A stretch of DNA of 9,045 bases from an uncultured Cocleimonas sp. GTDB lineage: Bacteria > Pseudomonadota > Gammaproteobacteria > Thiotrichales > Thiotrichaceae. Within the stretch, counting starts at the first letter, position 1; every line of letters starts with the position of its first letter. The notes beneath the pieces are model-generated. The model saw nothing but the letters and a program-made list of their open reading frames with translations. It did not search any database and was not told the origin of the DNA. Made by a program: the position numbers and the translations under genes. The stretch spans positions 1 through 9,045 of the forward strand of contig CALISP010000200.1 in assembly GCA_938041705.1 (NCBI GenBank), given 5' to 3'. Below are positions 5,702 through 9,045 of this stretch, piece by piece.

Positions 5702-7129
5702 ATGACAAAGCCATACCCTAACTCATCAATGATAAAAAATATTATCAATAAGGATATTTTTAAAGCCTATGATATTCGTGGAAAAGTAGGTACAGATTGG
5801 TGTTTGAACGAAAACTACAATGATGCTTTTTTAATTGGCCAAGCACTCGGTAGCCAACTAATTTCAGAAAAATCAAATGACATCATCGTAGGTCGTGATG
5901 GTCGTAACTCTAGTGAGAATATCTCAGAAAGCTTAATATTAGGCCTATTATCTGTAGGCTGTAATGTTACTGATATAGGTCTTACAGCAACTCCGGTTGT
6001 TTACTTTTGTCTTGATCAACTCAATATACCTAACTGTGCAATGGTTACAGGCAGCCATAACCCGCCATTACATAACGGTATAAAAATGGTGACTAATAGG
6101 GTTGCTACTTCACAGCAAATGATCGAATCTTTGTACTTCGATATTATTGGTGAAGATTTTGAAGGTGATCTTGGTACTTTTTCACATTACGACAGTGCCA
6201 TTACGGAATATCAAAAAGCGATTGCTAACAACATAAATCTTAATAAACCACTTCGTATAGGTATTGATGCCGGTAATGGTGCTACGGCATTGTTTGCTCA
6301 AAGTCTCTTTGAAATATTGGGTTGCGAAGTACACCCCCTATTTTGCGAAGTTGATGGTAACTTCCCTAATCATTCACCTGACCCAACGACACCAGAGAAT
6401 TTGGAATCTTTGATTGAGTTAGTAAAAGAAAACAATCTAGATATTGGCATAGCTTTTGATGGTGATGGCGATCGAATGATTGCTGTTGATAACGAAGGAA
6501 ATCTTTTATGGCCAGATCGTATATTGATTTTATTAGCTCAAGAAATACTCGCCATAAAACCAAATTCAAGAATTGTATTCGATATTAAATGTAGCATGTT
6601 ATTAGCGACTGAAATCCGAAAAGCTGGTGGCCAAGCAGCATTTTGCCCTAATGGTCATTCAATAATGAAACGTGAAGTACTAAGACTTGATGCGATAATG
6701 GGCGGTGAGTTTAGTGGACATATAGTATTACGTGATCGCTGGAATGATTTTGATGATGCACCATATGTAGCTGCACGTTTTCTAGAAATCTTATCAAATA
6801 CTGATAAAACCTGTGCTGATGTTTTTCGATATATTCCAGATTCATTTTCAACTTATGAATATAAGATAAAAGCAAAAGATATTCATGACGCTACTGAATT
6901 AGTCGCTAAGTTTATAAAAAACGCAGACTTTTCTGGCGCTACTCTAAATACTCTAGATGGCTTACGCGTAGAATATGATGATTGTTGGGGATTAATACGC
7001 TCATCTAATACCAGCGCATCAATAGGAATACGTTTCGAAGCAACTAGTGCAGAACGTCTCAAAGAAATTAAACAGCAATTTAGAACTGTATTTAAAACAA
7101 TTGCTTTCGAACAAGAATTACCTTTTTAA
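5702..7129 (+). CDS. algC: Phosphomannomutase/phosphoglucomutase, AlgC type
   Basis: Interconverts hexose 1- and 6-phosphates (mannose and glucose), feeding GDP-mannose and UDP-glucose pathways for surface polysaccharides. It is an alpha-D-phosphohexomutase of 475 residues (P. aeruginosa AlgC has 463). The four active-site loops are clear: phosphoserine loop TGSHNPP (S118), metal loop DGDGDR (253-258), sugar-binding GGEFSGH (334-340), and phosphate-binding RSSNT (433-437). The N-terminal domain begins at IFKAYDIRGKVG. Residues 1-9 are not conserved, so the ATG at 5729 (MIKNIINKD) is an alternative start; neither has a Shine-Dalgarno. It lies 12 bp after dut, matching the coaBC-dut-algC-argB order of Pseudomonas. 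The region after the sugar loop (IVLRDRWNDFDDAP) seems somewhat divergent, but the enzyme looks functional. The choice between AlgC and a related hexomutase rests mainly on gene order. Confidence 0.92.
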   Translation: MTKPYPNSSMIKNIINKDIFKAYDIRGKVGTDWCLNENYNDAFLIGQALGSQLISEKSNDIIVGRDGRNSSENISESLILGLLSVGCNVTDIGLTATPVVYFCLDQLNIPNCAMVTGSHNPPLHNGIKMVTNRVATSQQMIESLYFDIIGEDFEGDLGTFSHYDSAITEYQKAIANNINLNKPLRIGIDAGNGATALFAQSLFEILGCEVHPLFCEVDGNFPNHSPDPTTPENLESLIELVKENNLDIGIAFDGDGDRMIAVDNEGNLLWPDRILILLAQEILAIKPNSRIVFDIKCSMLLATEIRKAGGQAAFCPNGHSIMKREVLRLDAIMGGEFSGHIVLRDRWNDFDDAPYVAARFLEILSNTDKTCADVFRYIPDSFSTYEYKIKAKDIHDATELVAKFIKNADFSGATLNTLDGLRVEYDDCWGLIRSSNTSASIGIRFEATSAERLKEIKQQFRTVFKTIAFEQELPF

Positions 7130-7156
7130 ATCTACTCAAATTAGACCTTTTGAATC

Positions 7157-7167
7157 TATAATATAAT
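7157..7167 (+). promoter_or_regulatory. Overlapping TATAAT elements, candidate argB promoter
   Basis: Two TATAAT hexamers overlap by one base (7157-7162 and 7162-7167) just after algC. TTAGAC at 7141-7146 is a weak -35 candidate, 15 bases before the second. Initiation near 7174 would give argB a leader of about 100 nt. No ARG-box-like palindrome is visible nearby. Confidence 0.4.
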
Positions 7168-7184
7168 TTGCTGTTAAGGACTAA

Positions 7185-7256
7185 TTATTACCTAGTACTT
7201 AGAACCGCACTTTAAAATAACTTAAAAGAAGCTTTTGATAAAAGTTTCGGTAATAA
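7185..7256 (+). other. Possible folded leader upstream of argB
   Basis: TTATTACC (7185-7192) and GGTAATAA (7249-7256) are perfect complements that could enclose an inner hairpin, AAGCTTTT/AAAAGTTT (7229-7247, 8 pairs including one G-T, 3-base loop). The fold would end 21 nt before the argB ATG. The pairs are mostly A-T and the region is AT-rich, so it may be chance. It matches no riboswitch class I know, and the inner hairpin is a poor terminator. Confidence 0.25.
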
Positions 7257-7277
7257 CACTCAATAAAGAAATTAACC

Positions 7278-8150
7278 ATGCCATCAGAAGCCAAACAAAT
7301 TGCCCAAATATTAACTGAAGCATTACCTTATATTCAGCGCTATTCGGGTAAAACCATCGTGATTAAATACGGCGGAAACGCCATGACTGATGAAAAATTA
7401 AAACAGAATTTCGCTCATGACGTAGTGTTATTAAAACAAGTAGGTATTAATCCAGTTATTGTGCATGGAGGCGGCCCGCAAATTGGCAACTTACTAGAAA
7501 AAATTGGCAAAGAAAGCAACTTCATTGAAGGTATGCGGGTAACAGATGCAGAGACAATGGATATAGTCGAAATGGTTTTAGGTGGACTCGTCAATAAACA
7601 GATAGTGAACAACATTAATCAAGCGGGTGGACGAGCTGTAGGATTAACTGGAAAAGATGGAAATTTAATTACTGCAGAAAAATTAAACATAACAAATGCA
7701 GCATCTGAATTGATCGACTTAGGCCAAGTAGGAACAGTCAAAAAAATTAACCCTAGTATCGTAAAATTACTCGATAGTGAAAAATTTATTCCAGTGATTG
7801 CCCCTATTGGAGTAGGCGAAAATGGTGAGTCATACAATATTAACGCAGATGTTGTTGCTGGTGAAATTGCTGCAATTTTAGGCGCTGAAAGATTACTACT
7901 ATTAACAAATACCTCTGGAGTACTGGATAAACAGGGTTCGTTATTAACAGCCCTTGATAAAATAGAAGTTAAAAAACTTACTGAAGATGGAACTATAAAA
8001 GGTGGAATGCTTCCAAAAATTCAATGCGCCTTAGACGCGGTTGATGCGGGAACAGAGTCAGCATGTATCATTGACGGCCGCGTACCTCATGCCGTTTTGT
8101 TAGAGTTACTTACCGATGAAGGTATCGGTACATTAATAAAAGGAATCTAA
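7278..8150 (+). CDS. argB: Acetylglutamate kinase, arginine-sensitive type
   Basis: Phosphorylates N-acetyl-L-glutamate with ATP, the second step of arginine synthesis. It has 290 residues of the amino-acid kinase fold. Landmarks are KYGGNAM with Lys30, VHGGGPQIG (62-70), GMRVTD (85-90), LTGKD (123-127), SYNINAD (185-191), and GGMLPKI (242-248) with Lys247. The N-terminal stretch AKQIAQILTEALPYIQRYSGKT (first 26 residues) is the extra helix of hexameric, arginine-inhibited enzymes such as that of P. aeruginosa; the E. coli 258-residue dimer lacks it. The enzyme is therefore predicted to be feedback-inhibited by arginine. It follows algC after 148 bp with its own possible promoter, and only a weak purine-rich Shine-Dalgarno (AAAGAAA) precedes the ATG. 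Its stop codon directly abuts that of the convergent iscR. Confidence 0.97.
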   Translation: MPSEAKQIAQILTEALPYIQRYSGKTIVIKYGGNAMTDEKLKQNFAHDVVLLKQVGINPVIVHGGGPQIGNLLEKIGKESNFIEGMRVTDAETMDIVEMVLGGLVNKQIVNNINQAGGRAVGLTGKDGNLITAEKLNITNAASELIDLGQVGTVKKINPSIVKLLDSEKFIPVIAPIGVGENGESYNINADVVAGEIAAILGAERLLLLTNTSGVLDKQGSLLTALDKIEVKKLTEDGTIKGGMLPKIQCALDAVDAGTESACIIDGRVPHAVLLELLTDEGIGTLIKGI

Positions 8151-8636
8151 TTAAACGTTAAACTTCTCAGTTACAGGAAACATCGTTGAAATGCGGTGTG
8201 CTGTACCATCGAGCCTTACTGATATTTTCTTAACTTCAGGGTCTTTAATAAATTCTGATAAGGTTATTGCACTTAAAAATTTCAATAACTGTTCGCTTAA
8301 GTCATTCCATAAATGATGTGTTAGACATCGCTCTCCTTTATTGCAGTCTAGGTTTCCCTTGCAATTAGTACTATCGATTGACTCATCTACCGCTAAAATT
8401 ATATCAGCTACACTTATTTGCCCAGGAGGTTTACCTAAGCGGTAACCACCGCCAGGTCCGCGAACACCTTGAACTAATCCTGATTGACGTAGCAATGAAA
8501 ATAACTGTTCTAAGTAGGATAGAGAGATACCCTGACAACTTGAAATATCAGATAACGTCACTGGGCCTTCATTATCATGTAAGGCCAAGTCCATCATAGC
8601 AGTAACTGCGTAACGGCCCTTAGTTGATAACTTCAT
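8151..8636 (-). CDS. iscR: Rrf2-family Fe-S cluster regulator IscR
   Basis: A transcription factor that binds a [2Fe-2S] cluster and adjusts iron-sulfur cluster assembly genes to demand. It has 161 residues from the chosen start. The N-terminal MKLSTKGRYAVTAMMDLAL and the recognition helix ISLSYLEQLF are nearly those of E. coli IscR, with Glu43, the residue that controls site selectivity, retained. The wing RGPGGGYRLGK follows at 59-69. All cluster ligands are kept at the E. coli positions: Cys92, Cys98, Cys104 and His107 (in CLTHHLW). The start at 8636 is chosen because GAGGT lies about 7 bases upstream; an ATG at 8669 would add 11 non-family residues and leave almost no leader. The gene is alone: argB converges on its 3' end, so no iscS/iscU follows. 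The C-terminal 30 residues diverge, as usual in the family. Confidence 0.95.
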   Translation of the reverse strand: MKLSTKGRYAVTAMMDLALHDNEGPVTLSDISSCQGISLSYLEQLFSLLRQSGLVQGVRGPGGGYRLGKPPGQISVADIILAVDESIDSTNCKGNLDCNKGERCLTHHLWNDLSEQLLKFLSAITLSEFIKDPEVKKISVRLDGTAHRISTMFPVTEKFNV

Positions 8637-8667
8637 AATAAACCTCAAAAATGTTTTTACTAGAATC

Positions 8668-8695
8668 ATTGTATACCTTTAATACAACTTGTCTA
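8668..8695 (-). promoter_or_regulatory. Predicted iscR promoter
   Basis: On the minus strand, TAGACA (8695-8690) and TACAAT (8673-8668) are 16 bases apart, each 5 of 6 to consensus. Transcription would start near 8661, giving a leader of about 25 nt that contains the GAGGT ribosome-binding site. Confidence 0.5.
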
Positions 8696-8718
8696 TACAT
8701 ACATATACACTAGTTGTA
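8683..8718. promoter_or_regulatory. Inverted repeat over the iscR -35, candidate operator
   Basis: TACAACTTGT (8683-8692) and ACTAGTTGTA (8709-8718) match as an inverted repeat at 9 of 10 positions, with a 16-base AT-rich spacer. One arm overlaps the predicted -35 (8690-8695), so a bound protein would block iscR transcription. It does not clearly match the E. coli type 1 IscR consensus, so the protein that binds is uncertain. Confidence 0.4.
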
Positions 8719-9045
8719 CAAAAAACCATTATTTAAAAATAGGATTTATAGTTTTATCTATATGTTTCAAAAAATAATTAAGAATAAGAAGTGATTTATA
8801 TTTCAAGAAATATTATTTCAACATCCACGAATATATACAAAATTAACACTTTGGTAATAGATATATAAGGTTTATAGAGATAGGGCTAAATAGGGAGGAT
8901 AAAACAGGCTATAAATATAAGAAAAACTAATTTAGGTACTATTGAGAAGAGAGGAACTTTATTAGATATTTTTAACAAATAATTATTAATATTTAGTTTA
9001 GTGTTGTTGAGCCTATCAAGGCATTAAGTCCAAATTCAATCTTTA
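8719..9045. other. AT-rich intergenic DNA upstream of iscR
   Basis: No gene can be supported. All frames are broken by many stop codons; the only Shine-Dalgarno-like stretch, GGGAGGA (near 8895), has no start codon behind it. A 7-bp inverted repeat with a 2-base centre, ATATTTC/GAAATAT, lies at 8798-8813. At the right edge a minus-strand frame (ending with a TAA at 8993-8995) is open for 16 codons to the border, reading KIEFGLNALIGSTTLN. It could be the C-terminus of a gene transcribed toward iscR, but is too short to assign. Confidence 0.4.

Noticed and set aside
7130..7277. ARG box (ArgR operator) upstream of argB
   Set aside because: No palindrome resembling TGAAT-N-ATTCA was found in the 148-bp gap.
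8637..8669. Longer IscR start at 8669
   Set aside because: It adds 11 residues absent from IscR proteins, lies at the predicted -10, and lacks the GAGGT ribosome-binding site present before 8636.
8671..8695. E. coli-type IscR type 1 binding site over the iscR promoter
   Set aside because: The outer ATA...TAT spacing is suggestive, but the inner GACT/AGTC bases of the consensus are missing.

Overview
The window is chromosomal DNA of an AT-rich gammaproteobacterium, most likely marine or aquatic. The best clue is the block radC <-> coaBC-dut-algC-argB, a gene order I know from Pseudomonas and other gammaproteobacteria. The closest protein resemblances (E. coli/Pseudomonas-type CoaBC, Dut, AlgC, ArgB and IscR) point the same way. 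The genus cannot be fixed from sequence alone. No rRNA, tRNA, CRISPR array or intact insertion sequence was found.

Left part (about 90-3090) is an accessory-looking module. A GcvA-like LysR regulator (minus strand) is divergent from a two-gene operon: an integral-membrane histidine-box hydroxylase/desaturase (fatty-acid hydroxylase superfamily), then a PanB-family protein that overlaps it by 20 bp and starts at GTG behind a strong Shine-Dalgarno. The PanB-like protein keeps the fold signatures and the catalytic glutamate, but the three metal-ligand positions of genuine ketopantoate hydroxymethyltransferase are replaced. It is probably not a normal pantothenate enzyme. The divergent intergenic region holds a perfect 11-bp inverted repeat over the regulator's own -10 and directly upstream of the operon's -35, a textbook LysR arrangement. 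The module is bracketed by two same-orientation copies of a C-rich repeat (AGACACCCCCC...). The right copy is the edge of a larger hairpin-rich repeat-like block that also supplies the operon's terminator.

Middle part (3155-7129) is housekeeping. radC (minus) is separated by only 37 bp from coaBC (coenzyme A synthesis), whose consensus TATAAT lies so near the ATG that the message is probably leaderless. dut (dUTPase) and algC (phosphomannomutase/phosphoglucomutase) follow on the same strand.

Right part (7130-9045): argB has its own leader with a possible folded structure and encodes an N-acetylglutamate kinase with the N-terminal helix of arginine-inhibited hexameric enzymes. iscR faces it, their stop codons abutting with no spacer. 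iscR keeps all its Fe-S ligands but is not followed by iscS/iscU, so it is a stand-alone regulator. About 400 bp upstream of iscR to the window edge is very AT-rich and holds no gene I can support.
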